64,000 bases of DNA, from the NCBI GenBank assembly GCA_031082125.1, contig JAVHLM010000003.1, positions 62,001-126,000 on the forward strand. The letters run 5' to 3'. This document shows positions 18,783 to 27,142 of this stretch, one piece after another; position 1 is the first letter of the stretch, and the number at the start of each line of letters is the position of its first letter. The notes under the pieces are model-generated. The model was not told where the DNA came from and made no database searches. It saw only the letters and a list, made by a program, of their open reading frames with translations. Origin of the DNA: Candidatus Eremiobacterota bacterium (GTDB lineage: Bacteria > Vulcanimicrobiota > CADAWZ01 > Ess09-12). The position numbers were made by a program, and so were the translations under genes.

Positions 18783-19232
18783 GTGGTTACAAAGTACAAA
18801 GCCCTCACCATGCTCTTCATCATCGCCCTCACGACACTCCCCCTCCATGCCCAGGAGATCGGGCGCACAATCGCCGATATCTCCGGCGCCACCACGCTTT
18901 CAAGCATCATTGAGAAAGCTTCCACCGCCTTGAAGCCCGTACTTGAAATGAACAAGATCACCATCAGCATCACCGCTAACTCGACGCTCAAGACTGATGC
19001 GTCCAACGTGGAGGAACGCTTTATGAATCTTATGACCAATGCCATTGTCCATGCACCGGCAGGGACTGAGCTGAAGGTAAGCTACGACAGCGCTTCAAGC
19101 CAGCTCTCCGTATGGGTTGAAAACAACACCGTGAGCAGCACGGTAAAAAGAGAAGTGACAGACTCGATGGGCAATACTTTTACCCTGGAGACCACGAGTG
19201 GCAAAGGCACTCTTTACGCAATAAATCTCTAA
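18783..19232 (+). CDS. Secreted protein with a histidine-kinase-type ATPase-like fold
   Basis: About 149 residues. I chose the GTG at 18783 because GGAGG lies eight bases upstream. A signal peptide covers about residues 1-23 (ALTMLFIIALTTLPLHA|QE). The mature part resembles the start of a GHKL/HATPase_c domain: ERFMNLMTNAIVHAPAGTELKV looks like the N-box, and TLETTSGKGTLYAINL looks like the final G2-box strands. There is no DHp domain and the central nucleotide lid is very short. Since export would place it away from ATP, ATP use is doubtful. A short, independently terminated gene. Confidence 0.65.
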   Translation: MVTKYKALTMLFIIALTTLPLHAQEIGRTIADISGATTLSSIIEKASTALKPVLEMNKITISITANSTLKTDASNVEERFMNLMTNAIVHAPAGTELKVSYDSASSQLSVWVENNTVSSTVKREVTDSMGNTFTLETTSGKGTLYAINL

Positions 19233-19269
19233 GCTCTCGAAGCCTCTCAAGGCTTAAACCACAGGCAGC

Positions 19270-19298
19270 GGGTTAGGTACACTAACCCTTTTTTTTTA
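19270..19298 (+). terminator. Rho-independent terminator
   Basis: GGGTTAG, loop GTACA, CTAACCC, followed by a run of ten T. It ends the transcript of the small secreted protein just before the gcv operon. Confidence 0.88.
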
Positions 19299-19393
19299 TC
19301 AGAGGTATCACTGCATCATACGTAGAATAACTACTTCGCTTTCCCCGTGTCTTATCAACAATCGGCTATTTGCCATAGAGAAAGGAGTATCTT

Positions 19394-19807
19394 ATGAACA
19401 GGGAAGAACTGAAATATTCCAAGGAGCATGAATGGGTCCATGCCAAGGGTGATGTGGCGACGGTGGGAATTACTCATTATGCCCAGGACCAGCTCGGCGA
19501 GATAGTCTATATTGAGCTCCCTGAGACGGGCCAGACGTTCTCCAAAATGGACAAGGTGGGCACCATCGAGTCGGTAAAAACCGTCTCCGATCTCTTCACT
19601 CCCATTGCCGGCGAGATCATAGAGCTGAATCCCTCACTCCTGGACCGCATCGGCGGCGAGGAAAACCCCGACTTTCACCCTGAATTTGTCAACCAGGAGC
19701 CTTATGACAAGGGATGGATTTTCAAGATCAGGATGCCGGCAGCCGCCGACTTGGAAGAGCTCATGGCTTTCAATGACTACAAGGCCCTGATAGGAGAGGA
19801 TGCATAA
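19394..19807 (+). CDS. gcvH: Glycine cleavage system H protein
   Basis: A 137-residue lipoyl carrier. The lipoyl lysine is Lys62 in IESVKTVSDL. KEHEWVH at the N-terminus and PYDKGWIFKI near the end are family hallmarks. It shuttles the aminomethyl group between the P, T and L proteins. AAAGGAG precedes the ATG. Its TAA overlaps the gcvPA start by one base. First gene of a seven-gene cluster; no glycine riboswitch is apparent upstream. Confidence 0.97.
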   Translation: MNREELKYSKEHEWVHAKGDVATVGITHYAQDQLGEIVYIELPETGQTFSKMDKVGTIESVKTVSDLFTPIAGEIIELNPSLLDRIGGEENPDFHPEFVNQEPYDKGWIFKIRMPAAADLEELMAFNDYKALIGEDA

Positions 19808-21168
19808 TGAATTACATTCCCCACTCGACGAAAGAGGTCCGGGAGATGCTTGACACCCTCGGCCTTGATCGCATAGAAAGGCTTTTCAGCCATATCCCGG
19901 AGGAAGCGCTCTGCAGGAAGGAGCTGGACCTTCACAGAGCCATGACCGAGCCTGAACTCAAGCGTCACTGCGAAGAGCTCTCGCTGAAAAACAGGCATTT
20001 TTCAAGGTCATTCCTCGGGGGCGGTGCCTACCGCCATTATATCCCAAGCGCTGTCAACGCCATCATCTCCAGGCCGGAGTTCTTCACCGCCTATACGCCG
20101 TACCAGGCAGAGGCAAGCCAGGGAACCCTCCAGGCCATTTACGAGTTCCAGAGCTTCATGTGCCTGCTGCTCGGCATGGATGTCTCCAATGCCTCGCTCT
20201 ACGACGGCTCCACCGCCGTAGCCGAGGCATCGATTCTTGCCCTCAACGAGACCCGGCGGAAAAAACTCCTGATTTCCGAGGCCCTTCACCCTGAATACCG
20301 GGAGGTAGTGAAGACCTACCTCGGGCACAGCACGGAAATAGAGGAGATTCCACACTCAGACGGCATCACCGGCATTGAAGCACTCAAGGGCATGGTTGAC
20401 AAAAACGTGGCTGCCGTGATCATCCAGAACCCCAACTTCTTCGGTGCCATTGAAACAATGAACGAGATCTCTCTGGCAGTAAAAGCCGTCGGCGCCCTGC
20501 TGGTCACCGTGATAAATGAGCCCTATTCACTGGGCGTCCTGAAGAGCCCCGGCTCTTATGGAACAGACATTGCCGCAGGGGAATGCCAGGCCTTCGGGCT
20601 TCCCCCCTCATTCGGCGGGCCTTATCTGGGCTTCATGGCGACAAAAGCGCAGTTCATGAGAAAGATACCGGGACGCCTCTCAGGAAAAACAGTGGACACC
20701 GAGGGCAACAGGGGATTCGTCCTCACCCTTCAGGCCCGCGAGCAGCATATACGCAGGGAAAAAGCCGCCTCAAACATCTGCACAAACGAGGCCCTCTGCG
20801 CTCTCGCCGCCACGGTGCATCTCTCGCTGCTGGGAAAGGGGGGCCTGAGGGAAGCGGCGCTGCAGAATGTGCAGAAAGCTCACTATGCCGAAGGGCAGAT
20901 CACTGCCATCGAAGGCTTCAGGAAAAAATTCTCCCCGCCCTTCTTCAATGAGTTCGTGATCCAGTGCGACGGCAGTGCCCCGGGCGAAGTGAACAGGAAA
21001 CTGAGTGATGCAGGAATCGCCGGGGGACTGGAACTGGGCCGCTTCTACCCCTCTCTCGCTGACTGCCTCCTTTTTTCAGTGACAGAGATGAACTCAAGAG
21101 AAGACATAGAGGCACTTGCTGCAGCGATGAAAACCTCATCGCCGGTACTTGAAAGGAGGCAGGCCTGA
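19807..21168 (+). CDS. gcvPA: Glycine dehydrogenase (decarboxylating) subunit 1
   Basis: A 453-residue N-terminal-type half of P protein. The sequence shows [29 protein letters not shown] and [10 protein letters not shown], typical of the non-catalytic half in split systems. Together with GcvPB it decarboxylates glycine using PLP and loads aminomethyl on GcvH. It overlaps gcvPB by one base. Confidence 0.96.
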   Translation: MNYIPHSTKEVREMLDTLGLDRIERLFSHIPEEALCRKELDLHRAMTEPELKRHCEELSLKNRHFSRSFLGGGAYRHYIPSAVNAIISRPEFFTAYTPYQAEASQGTLQAIYEFQSFMCLLLGMDVSNASLYDGSTAVAEASILALNETRRKKLLISEALHPEYREVVKTYLGHSTEIEEIPHSDGITGIEALKGMVDKNVAAVIIQNPNFFGAIETMNEISLAVKAVGALLVTVINEPYSLGVLKSPGSYGTDIAAGECQAFGLPPSFGGPYLGFMATKAQFMRKIPGRLSGKTVDTEGNRGFVLTLQAREQHIRREKAASNICTNEALCALAATVHLSLLGKGGLREAALQNVQKAHYAEGQITAIEGFRKKFSPPFFNEFVIQCDGSAPGEVNRKLSDAGIAGGLELGRFYPSLADCLLFSVTEMNSREDIEALAAAMKTSSPVLERRQA

Positions 21169-22631
21169 TGAAGACCGACATTCTATTTGACGTGAGCTCC
21201 CCGGGGAGAAAAGGTTATTCCCTCCCCCCTCTCGATGTGCCGGAAAGGGATCTGAGAGATCTTATCCCCCCGGACATGCTTAACGAGGCAGACAATCACC
21301 TTCCCGAGCTGTCAGAGCTTGATGTCATGAGACATTTCGTTTTGCTCTCCAATAAAAACTTCAGCGTTGACTCCCATTTTTATCCGCTGGGCTCCTGCAC
21401 CATGAAGTACAATCCCAAGGTGAATGAAGAGATAGCCCGCCTGCGTGGCTTCGCTGAGATCCATCCCTATACCCCGCAGGAGCATGTGCAGGGAGCCCTT
21501 GAGCTGCTGTGGATGCTGGAAAAAATCTTCGTCGAGATCACAGGAATGGACCGTTTCACCCTCCAGCCCGCTGCAGGCGCCCATGGGGAGCTTACCGCCC
21601 TGCTCATGACCAGGGCATATTTTGCTCACAAAGGCGAGAAAAGAACCACGATCCTGGTCCCGGACTCGGCCCATGGCACCAATCCCGCCAGCGCCTCCAT
21701 GAGCGGCTTCAAGGTGGTGCAGGTGGCATCAAATGAAAAGGGCCACGTAGACTGTGCCGACCTGGAAAAGCACCTCTCAGGCGATGTGGCCTGCCTGATG
21801 ATGACCAACCCTAACACCCTCGGCCTCTTTGAGCCCGATATCCTTAAGATTGCCGCGATGATCCACCAGTGCGGAGGCATCCTTTATTACGACGGCGCCA
21901 ACCTGAACGCCACCCTCGGCATAGTGCGCCCCGGCGACGTGGGATTCGACCTCGTGCACCTGAATCCCCACAAGACCTTTTCCACGCCCCATGGCGGCGG
22001 TGGTCCCGGGGCAGGCCCCGTGGGGGCGAAGGGCGAGCTCATGAAGTTTCTGCCCCTGCCTCAGGTAAGGAAAAATGAGGCCGGAGGCACTTATTTCCTC
22101 TCGTATGACGAGCCCCTCTCCATAGGGAGGGTAAGGGCCTTTTACGGGAACTTCCTTGTCCTGGTGAGGGCCTTTGCCTATCTGATGTCCGTGGGGAAAG
22201 AAGGACTCAGGGAGATCTCCGAGGTGGCAGTCCTGAACGCCAGGTACCTCATGAAAGCCCTTGCCCCTTACTTTCACTTCCCCTACCCCGGTCCCTGCAT
22301 GCATGAATTCGTGGCTTCAGCAAAGGATTACAAAACCAGGGGCGTGAAGGCTCTCGACATCGCGAAGCGCCTCCTGGATTTCGGCTTCCATGCCCCCACA
22401 GTCTATTTCCCGCTCATCGTCGAGGAGGCGCTCATGGTGGAGCCCACGGAGACCGAAAGCAAAAAGACCCTTGACGGCTTTGTCGAGGCGCTGAAAAAGA
22501 TCCATGGGGAATCCCGGGAAAATCCTGAGATCCTCCTCAAGGCGCCCCATGCCATGCCGGTAAGAAGGCTTGATGATGTCACTGCGGCGAGAAAGCCTGA
22601 TCTCAGATGGAATCCCGATGAGCACCATTAG
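21168..22631 (+). CDS. gcvPB: Glycine dehydrogenase (decarboxylating) subunit 2
   Basis: A 487-residue catalytic half of P protein. The PLP lysine is in [16 protein letters not shown] near residue 268. [12 protein letters not shown] and [11 protein letters not shown] are family signatures. The 3' end overlaps the following radical SAM gene by 14 bases. No gcvT or lpd lies in this window. Confidence 0.96.
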   Translation: MKTDILFDVSSPGRKGYSLPPLDVPERDLRDLIPPDMLNEADNHLPELSELDVMRHFVLLSNKNFSVDSHFYPLGSCTMKYNPKVNEEIARLRGFAEIHPYTPQEHVQGALELLWMLEKIFVEITGMDRFTLQPAAGAHGELTALLMTRAYFAHKGEKRTTILVPDSAHGTNPASASMSGFKVVQVASNEKGHVDCADLEKHLSGDVACLMMTNPNTLGLFEPDILKIAAMIHQCGGILYYDGANLNATLGIVRPGDVGFDLVHLNPHKTFSTPHGGGGPGAGPVGAKGELMKFLPLPQVRKNEAGGTYFLSYDEPLSIGRVRAFYGNFLVLVRAFAYLMSVGKEGLREISEVAVLNARYLMKALAPYFHFPYPGPCMHEFVASAKDYKTRGVKALDIAKRLLDFGFHAPTVYFPLIVEEALMVEPTETESKKTLDGFVEALKKIHGESRENPEILLKAPHAMPVRRLDDVTAARKPDLRWNPDEHH

Positions 22632-23430
22632 CCTTGTGCACCCGAGGAAAACAAGGACTGTAAGCCTTACCGCCACAGTGTGCGACCTCAAGTGCGCCCA
22701 CTGTGGCGGTCATTATCTCAAAGGCATGGAGACGCCGCAGGAGGTGGCAAACCGGGGCCCCCGGCACTACACAAGCGCCCTCATAAGCGGAGGGATGGAC
22801 AGATCCGGCCGCCTCCCCCTGGAAGACCATGCTGATTTCTACATGCTCCTGAAAAGCTGGGGATGGAAGCTCAATTTTCACGGGGGGCTTCTTTCCCCCG
22901 GGGGAGCCTCTTTTCTTGACGGTTACGCGGACGCCCTCTCATTCGATTTCATCACCGACAGCGCAACCATTCGAGAAGTCTATGGCCTCGCCATCCCGGG
23001 CTCTACCTATGTAAGCACCTACCGCGCCCTGAAAAAAAAGTTCCATGTAATCCCTCACCTCACCGCGGGGGTGAAAGCGGGGCACCTCCGGGGCGAATCG
23101 GAGGCCCTGGCCGCCCTGGCAGGGGAGGAGGCGACGGAAGTGGTCTTTCTCGTATTCATCCCCACGAGGGGAACACGCTATCAAGATTCGGCACCCCCTC
23201 CCCTTGACGAGGTAAAACGGCTTTTTGCGCGGGGACGCGATCTGCTCCCCCGCGCCACCTTTACCCTGGGCTGCATGCATCCCCGCGGCGCTTACGGGAC
23301 AATGCTTGAAAGGTGCGCTCTCGACTGCGGCTTTGAGCGCTTCGTGATGCCGTCACAGGATTTCAGAAAATCTCTCCTCGCTGATGACCGATACAGAGTA
23401 GTTGAAAAAGAGGAGTGCTGCGTGATATGA
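22618..23430 (+). CDS. Radical SAM protein, likely one subunit of the two-protein lipoyl synthase LipS1/LipS2
   Basis: A 270-residue radical SAM protein. The cluster cysteines are Cys22, Cys26 and Cys29 (CDLKCAHC). A TIM-barrel-like region follows and a [13 protein letters not shown] segment lies near the end. The start is an ATG overlapping gcvPB. Its adjacency to gcvH, a second radical SAM gene and a lipoyl/octanoyl transferase matches the lipS1-lipS2 arrangement, where two radical SAM proteins insert the two sulfurs of lipoate in place of LipA. I cannot say from sequence alone which of the two is S1 or S2. No LipA-type CxxxxxC cluster is present. The assignment rests on context and motif. 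Confidence 0.75.
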   Translation: MSTISLVHPRKTRTVSLTATVCDLKCAHCGGHYLKGMETPQEVANRGPRHYTSALISGGMDRSGRLPLEDHADFYMLLKSWGWKLNFHGGLLSPGGASFLDGYADALSFDFITDSATIREVYGLAIPGSTYVSTYRALKKKFHVIPHLTAGVKAGHLRGESEALAALAGEEATEVVFLVFIPTRGTRYQDSAPPPLDEVKRLFARGRDLLPRATFTLGCMHPRGAYGTMLERCALDCGFERFVMPSQDFRKSLLADDRYRVVEKEECCVI

Positions 23431-24401
23431 TAGGCGTTTCGTCGGGCACGGCGTCGCTTCTTGGCCTTCACCGGGCCCGCTGCGAGACCTATCCCTCCAT
23501 TGCCTACCTTATGGCGGGGAGCCATTGCAGGGGAACATGCTCGTTCTGTGCCCAGGCATCGGGAAGCATGTCCCGCGCAAGAACCCTTTCAAGAGTGAGC
23601 TGGCCCCTCTTCAGGGCCGGGGAAGTGCAAAGAGAAGTGGCAAGGGCCTTTGAAGAAGGCTCAATAAAAAAGGTCTGCATCCAGGTGGTAAACAGTGCCG
23701 ATGGACTCGCGCAGGCACTGAGCTTCATTGCATGCCTCAGGAAGGTCTCGCCGGTCCCTGCCGGGATCTCCTGTACCGGCATCACCGGCCCGATGCTCAG
23801 CGAACTCATGGAGGCAGGCATCCAGACAGTTGCGCTTCCGCTTGATGCGGCAACGCCCCAACTGTATAGGACAATAAAAGGCAGAGACTGGGAGGGGGCC
23901 CTCCTCTTTCTCATTGAGAGTGCCGGGCGATACCCGGGAAGGGTTGCCACCCACCTCATCGCAGGGCTGGGAGAGACAGAAGAGGAAATGGCACGGCTCC
24001 TTGAGCTTCTTCATGAAAAGCATGTGGCCGTGGGCCTCTTTGCCTTCACCCCTCTTCCCGGAACCCCTCTGGGGAAGCTCGGAAGGCCCGATCTTGCAAG
24101 CTACCGGCGGATCCAGCTTGCCCACTATCTCATCAGATCGGGTATAGGCGCCATGTGTACCGTAAGAGAAGGAAATTTGCATTTTAACACAAAGTTACAT
24201 GATATTGCACCGCAGGTAGTGGAGGGAGAGGCCTTCGAGACGTCGGGGTGCCCATGGTGCAACAGGCCGCTCTACAACGAAAAACCCGGGTCAACTCCCT
24301 ACAACTACCCGAGAAATCTTTCAAGAGAAGAAACCCGTGAGGCCCTCTCCCTCGCCATGGCGGCCGGGGAGCCTCACCCTGAGAGACACCATGAACAGTG
24401 A
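23427..24401 (+). CDS. BioB-like radical SAM protein, likely second subunit of LipS1/LipS2 lipoyl synthase
   Basis: A 324-residue radical SAM enzyme starting at the ATG that overlaps the previous stop as ATGA. The SAM cluster cysteines are Cys34, Cys38 and Cys41 (CRGTCSFCAQ). The barrel resembles biotin synthase (THLIAGLGETEEE, FAFTPLPGTPL). Near the C-terminus a CPWCNRPLYNE motif supplies two more cysteines that could hold an auxiliary iron-sulfur cluster, the expected sulfur source in a sulfur-inserting enzyme. No biotin genes are near, so context favours lipoate. It overlaps the following ATPase gene by 11 bases. Confidence 0.77.
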   Translation: MIGVSSGTASLLGLHRARCETYPSIAYLMAGSHCRGTCSFCAQASGSMSRARTLSRVSWPLFRAGEVQREVARAFEEGSIKKVCIQVVNSADGLAQALSFIACLRKVSPVPAGISCTGITGPMLSELMEAGIQTVALPLDAATPQLYRTIKGRDWEGALLFLIESAGRYPGRVATHLIAGLGETEEEMARLLELLHEKHVAVGLFAFTPLPGTPLGKLGRPDLASYRRIQLAHYLIRSGIGAMCTVREGNLHFNTKLHDIAPQVVEGEAFETSGCPWCNRPLYNEKPGSTPYNYPRNLSREETREALSLAMAAGEPHPERHHEQ

Positions 24402-25323
24402 TTTTTTTGGTCGAGTTGCCGATTTCCTTGAAGTCAACAGAGAGAAAATTGCCCATGAGGCAAACGAGAGGACCTATGCAGAGATTCAAGGCTACCTGAA
24501 GGGAGGTATCCCCCGGGAAGAGTCACAGGCTGCCATTCTGAGGCTCCTGAACTTTATCATATCAAATCTCCGCAAGCATGACGATGCCCCGCTTCAGGAC
24601 GATCCTCAGGGAGACGAGTTCCTCAGAGACCTTATCAACTTTGAGGAGGGCATCGCGAGCCGCAGGGTGGAATTCCGGATTGACCTCATAGACCTGCTCC
24701 ACGGCATCAGGATCTGCAGGAACAAGATATGGGATTACCTCCGCCGCTGCTTCATCGACGAAAGCATAGAGAGCTGCTTTTTTTTCCGTCTTGAAAAGAG
24801 AATAAACACCCTCATCGTCTATTTCTTCATTTACGTGGCGAAGCTGTATCTTGAGATGAGGGATCAGGTCATCGAGTCGCAGAGCTCCTCTCTGAAAAAA
24901 TGGGAGGAAGTGGTAAAGAGCACTTCCCACCTCGATCTCAAGATACCCTGCAAGGAGGAGTTCGCCGCCATTGTGAGAGCCCAGGCCGAAGCCATCGCCA
25001 GGCGCCTGAACTATAACGAGGAGGAAGTGCAGGATATTGTCATGACCGTCGGAGAAGCCTGCGACAATTCCATTGAGCACGGATGCTCCGAAAAAGGGAT
25101 TGACCTCCATTACATGATTTCCAAAGAGAACTTAGAGATAGAAGTCATCGACTATGGCAAAGGCTTCGATCCGGAAGGCATGGGCCTGGAAGTGCCTGAT
25201 CTCTTTTCAGAGAGGGGCCGGGGAATCTTTATCATGAAAAACCTGATGGATTCCGTGGCCATCACGAGCAGGCCCGGCGAGGGCACCTACATCAAAATCT
25301 CCAAGAAACGGGTTTTCCGATGA
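24391..25323 (+). CDS. RsbW/SpoIIAB-like anti-sigma-type ATPase with helical N-terminal domain
   Basis: A 310-residue protein. Residues 1-170 are helical and resemble RsbR/RsbU-type N-terminal sensor bundles. Residues 185-305 are a GHKL ATPase: N-box GEACDNSIEHG, G1 DYGKGFDPEG, G2 RGRGIFIMKNLMDSV, and closing GEGTYIKI. Proteins of this type bind or phosphorylate anti-anti-sigma factors in partner-switch signalling. It is embedded by overlaps between lipoyl synthase and lipoyl transferase genes (11 bases before, ATGA after), so it is co-translated with cofactor genes. No partner STAS protein is seen in the window. Confidence 0.83.
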   Translation: MNSDFFGRVADFLEVNREKIAHEANERTYAEIQGYLKGGIPREESQAAILRLLNFIISNLRKHDDAPLQDDPQGDEFLRDLINFEEGIASRRVEFRIDLIDLLHGIRICRNKIWDYLRRCFIDESIESCFFFRLEKRINTLIVYFFIYVAKLYLEMRDQVIESQSSSLKKWEEVVKSTSHLDLKIPCKEEFAAIVRAQAEAIARRLNYNEEEVQDIVMTVGEACDNSIEHGCSEKGIDLHYMISKENLEIEVIDYGKGFDPEGMGLEVPDLFSERGRGIFIMKNLMDSVAITSRPGEGTYIKISKKRVFR

Positions 25324-26111
25324 GAGCCTCCCTCAGGATAATCAGGGACGGGGCCCGGAGCGGTGAGGAGAACATGGCCATCGATGAAGCCATACTCGAG
25401 TCGGTATCACGGAACTCCTCACCTCCTACTGCAAGGTTCTACTCCTGGTCAAGGCCATGTGTGTCGCTTGGCTATTTCCAGTCCTGTGCCTCTCTTGACT
25501 TTACACGGATAAGAGCGCTCGGCCTTGAGATCGTGCGGCGGCCCACAGGGGGCAGGGCAGTCCTCCACCTGGACGAGATAACCTACTCCCTCACGCTGCC
25601 TTTACCGGGCGGAAAAGCAGGCACCATCAGGGAGTCCTTCAAAGTCCTGAACGAGGGTGTCCTGAGAGGCCTCTCACGCCTTGGGGTAGAGGTTTTTTTT
25701 CATGCCCTGCAAGGAAGGGCACAGAAAAGGTCTTCACCGCTTTGCTTTGCCGCCCCGGCGCAGTATGAGATCCTCGCTGGAGGGGAAAAGATTCTCGGGA
25801 GCGCCCAGGTGCGAAGGAATGGGACCCTTCTGCAGCAATGTTCGCTGCCTCTCACCGTTGATGATGCTCTCACAAAAGAGCTGCTTGGGGGAGAAGCGCC
25901 TGCCTATGAAGACGGGCTTCCCCGGGGCCTCCGGGGGATCGTCAAATCCCTGCCCGGGAAGGATGTCATTATCGACAGCATCATAGACGGCATAAGGGAA
26001 TCGCTTGCCATGGACGCTTCCCTGGGGGCTGTCAGCGACGGGGAGCGCGCAATGGCTGACGAATTGGCCAGGAGCCAGTATGGCCTGGATTCATGGACCT
26101 GCAGGAGATAA
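25320..26111 (+). CDS. LipM/LplA-family octanoyl or lipoyl transferase
   Basis: A 263-residue member of the cofactor transferase family. RRPTGGRAVLH, EITYS and GGEKILGSAQVRRNG are present. Cys142 in LCFAAPAQYE lies where LipM octanoyltransferases have their catalytic cysteine; LplA ligases lack it there. This favours octanoyl-ACP:GcvH transfer, which would feed the two radical SAM proteins upstream. A lipoate ligase role remains possible. It is the last gene of the gcv operon, overlapping the ATPase gene as ATGA. Confidence 0.85.
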   Translation: MRASLRIIRDGARSGEENMAIDEAILESVSRNSSPPTARFYSWSRPCVSLGYFQSCASLDFTRIRALGLEIVRRPTGGRAVLHLDEITYSLTLPLPGGKAGTIRESFKVLNEGVLRGLSRLGVEVFFHALQGRAQKRSSPLCFAAPAQYEILAGGEKILGSAQVRRNGTLLQQCSLPLTVDDALTKELLGGEAPAYEDGLPRGLRGIVKSLPGKDVIIDSIIDGIRESLAMDASLGAVSDGERAMADELARSQYGLDSWTCRR

Positions 26112-26204
26112 GAGGAATCTTTTATAATGTTCTGAAATCCATAGGTGCAAGGATGCACTTCCAGGGTGTGACCTGAACATTCCTGGCTGAGGAGGAGAAA
26201 AGCC

Positions 26205-26444
26205 ATGCCTATCTATGAATTCTGCTGCACACAGTGCGAGAGCACCTTTGAAAAAATCGTGAGAAGCACCACTACGGAAATCGTCTGCCCTGGCTGCGGA
26301 AGTGACAAGGTGGAAAAGAAATTTTCCACTTTTGCAGTGTCCTCGGGTTCGCGGGGAAGCGATCTTTCCTCTGCCCATGGCGCCTCTTCGTCAAGGAGCG
26401 GCTGCTCGAGCTGCTCGTCCCACCGGTGCTCCACATGCCATTAA
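26205..26444 (+). CDS. FmdB-family zinc-ribbon protein
   Basis: A 79-residue protein beginning MPIYEFCCTQCESTFE with a second knuckle CPGCGS, the FmdB/CxxC-CxxC putative regulatory family. The tail is Ser-rich and ends with four more cysteines (CSSC...CSTC). AGGAGG stands upstream. The role of the family is poorly defined, and regulation or metal binding is inferred. Confidence 0.85.
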   Translation: MPIYEFCCTQCESTFEKIVRSTTTEIVCPGCGSDKVEKKFSTFAVSSGSRGSDLSSAHGASSSRSGCSSCSSHRCSTCH

Positions 26445-26518
26445 TCCACCTGTCGGAGGAACCACGAGGGGCGCGGGGAGAATCTCTGAAGAGAAAGACT
26501 CGGTGAGGGAGGCAAACC

Positions 26519-26998
26519 ATGGACTATACGGTGAGAAAGGCAAAGGAAGAGGATATCGATGCTGTCATAGATCTTGCAGCAGAGATGGTGGTAAGAAGCC
26601 TGTCGCCCTTCAGAGACATTCCTGCTGAACAGGTCAAGCAGTTCCGCAAAAATGATCTTGCCGTGCTGAAGAATTCGGCAGGCTACAGCAACGTGGGCAT
26701 ATTTATCGCCGAAGATGAAAAAGGCCAGTTAATGGGCCACGTGATCGTAGTGAGCGGTGACATAGAGACATCGACAGGCGAGCGGCAGGGCTGGGTTTTT
26801 GACCTCTCGGTGAAAGACCAGTTCCAGAAAAAGGGAGTGGGCACAAGGCTCATGGACGAAGCGGAGAGATTTGTAAGGGCCCAGGGCCTGCGCTATCTTG
26901 GCATGGGCGTCACCACCTCCAATAAAAATGCCGTACTGTTCTATGAGCATCTTGGCTATGCCGAAGAGAGAAAAAGAATGATAAAAAAGTTAACATAG
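26519..26998 (+). CDS. GNAT-family N-acetyltransferase
   Basis: A 159-residue GNAT protein. DLSVKDQFQKKGVGTRLMDEA contains the acetyl-CoA motif A (Q/R-x-x-G-x-G), and NKNAVLFYEHLGYAEE is motif B. The acceptor could be a small molecule or a protein N-terminus; the sequence does not say. Confidence 0.87.
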   Translation: MDYTVRKAKEEDIDAVIDLAAEMVVRSLSPFRDIPAEQVKQFRKNDLAVLKNSAGYSNVGIFIAEDEKGQLMGHVIVVSGDIETSTGERQGWVFDLSVKDQFQKKGVGTRLMDEAERFVRAQGLRYLGMGVTTSNKNAVLFYEHLGYAEERKRMIKKLT

Positions 26999-27142
26999 AA
27001 GGGTTTTCTCCCTCTCTGGAAGAATTTTTCCCTGTAAGAGTGATCGTCACCTTCATACCCAACGAAACATATCCTCGGTCGCTCTCCCGCTATGGGACTT
27101 TATACTTTGTTTCATCATATTTTCTAAAGGAGGCGGCATTCC

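Noticed and set aside
22618-24401. The two radical SAM genes as biotin synthase or heme/thiamine enzymes
   Set aside because: The second resembles BioB in fold, but there are no biotin genes nearby, and the adjacency to gcvH and a lipoyl-type transferase fits lipoate much better.
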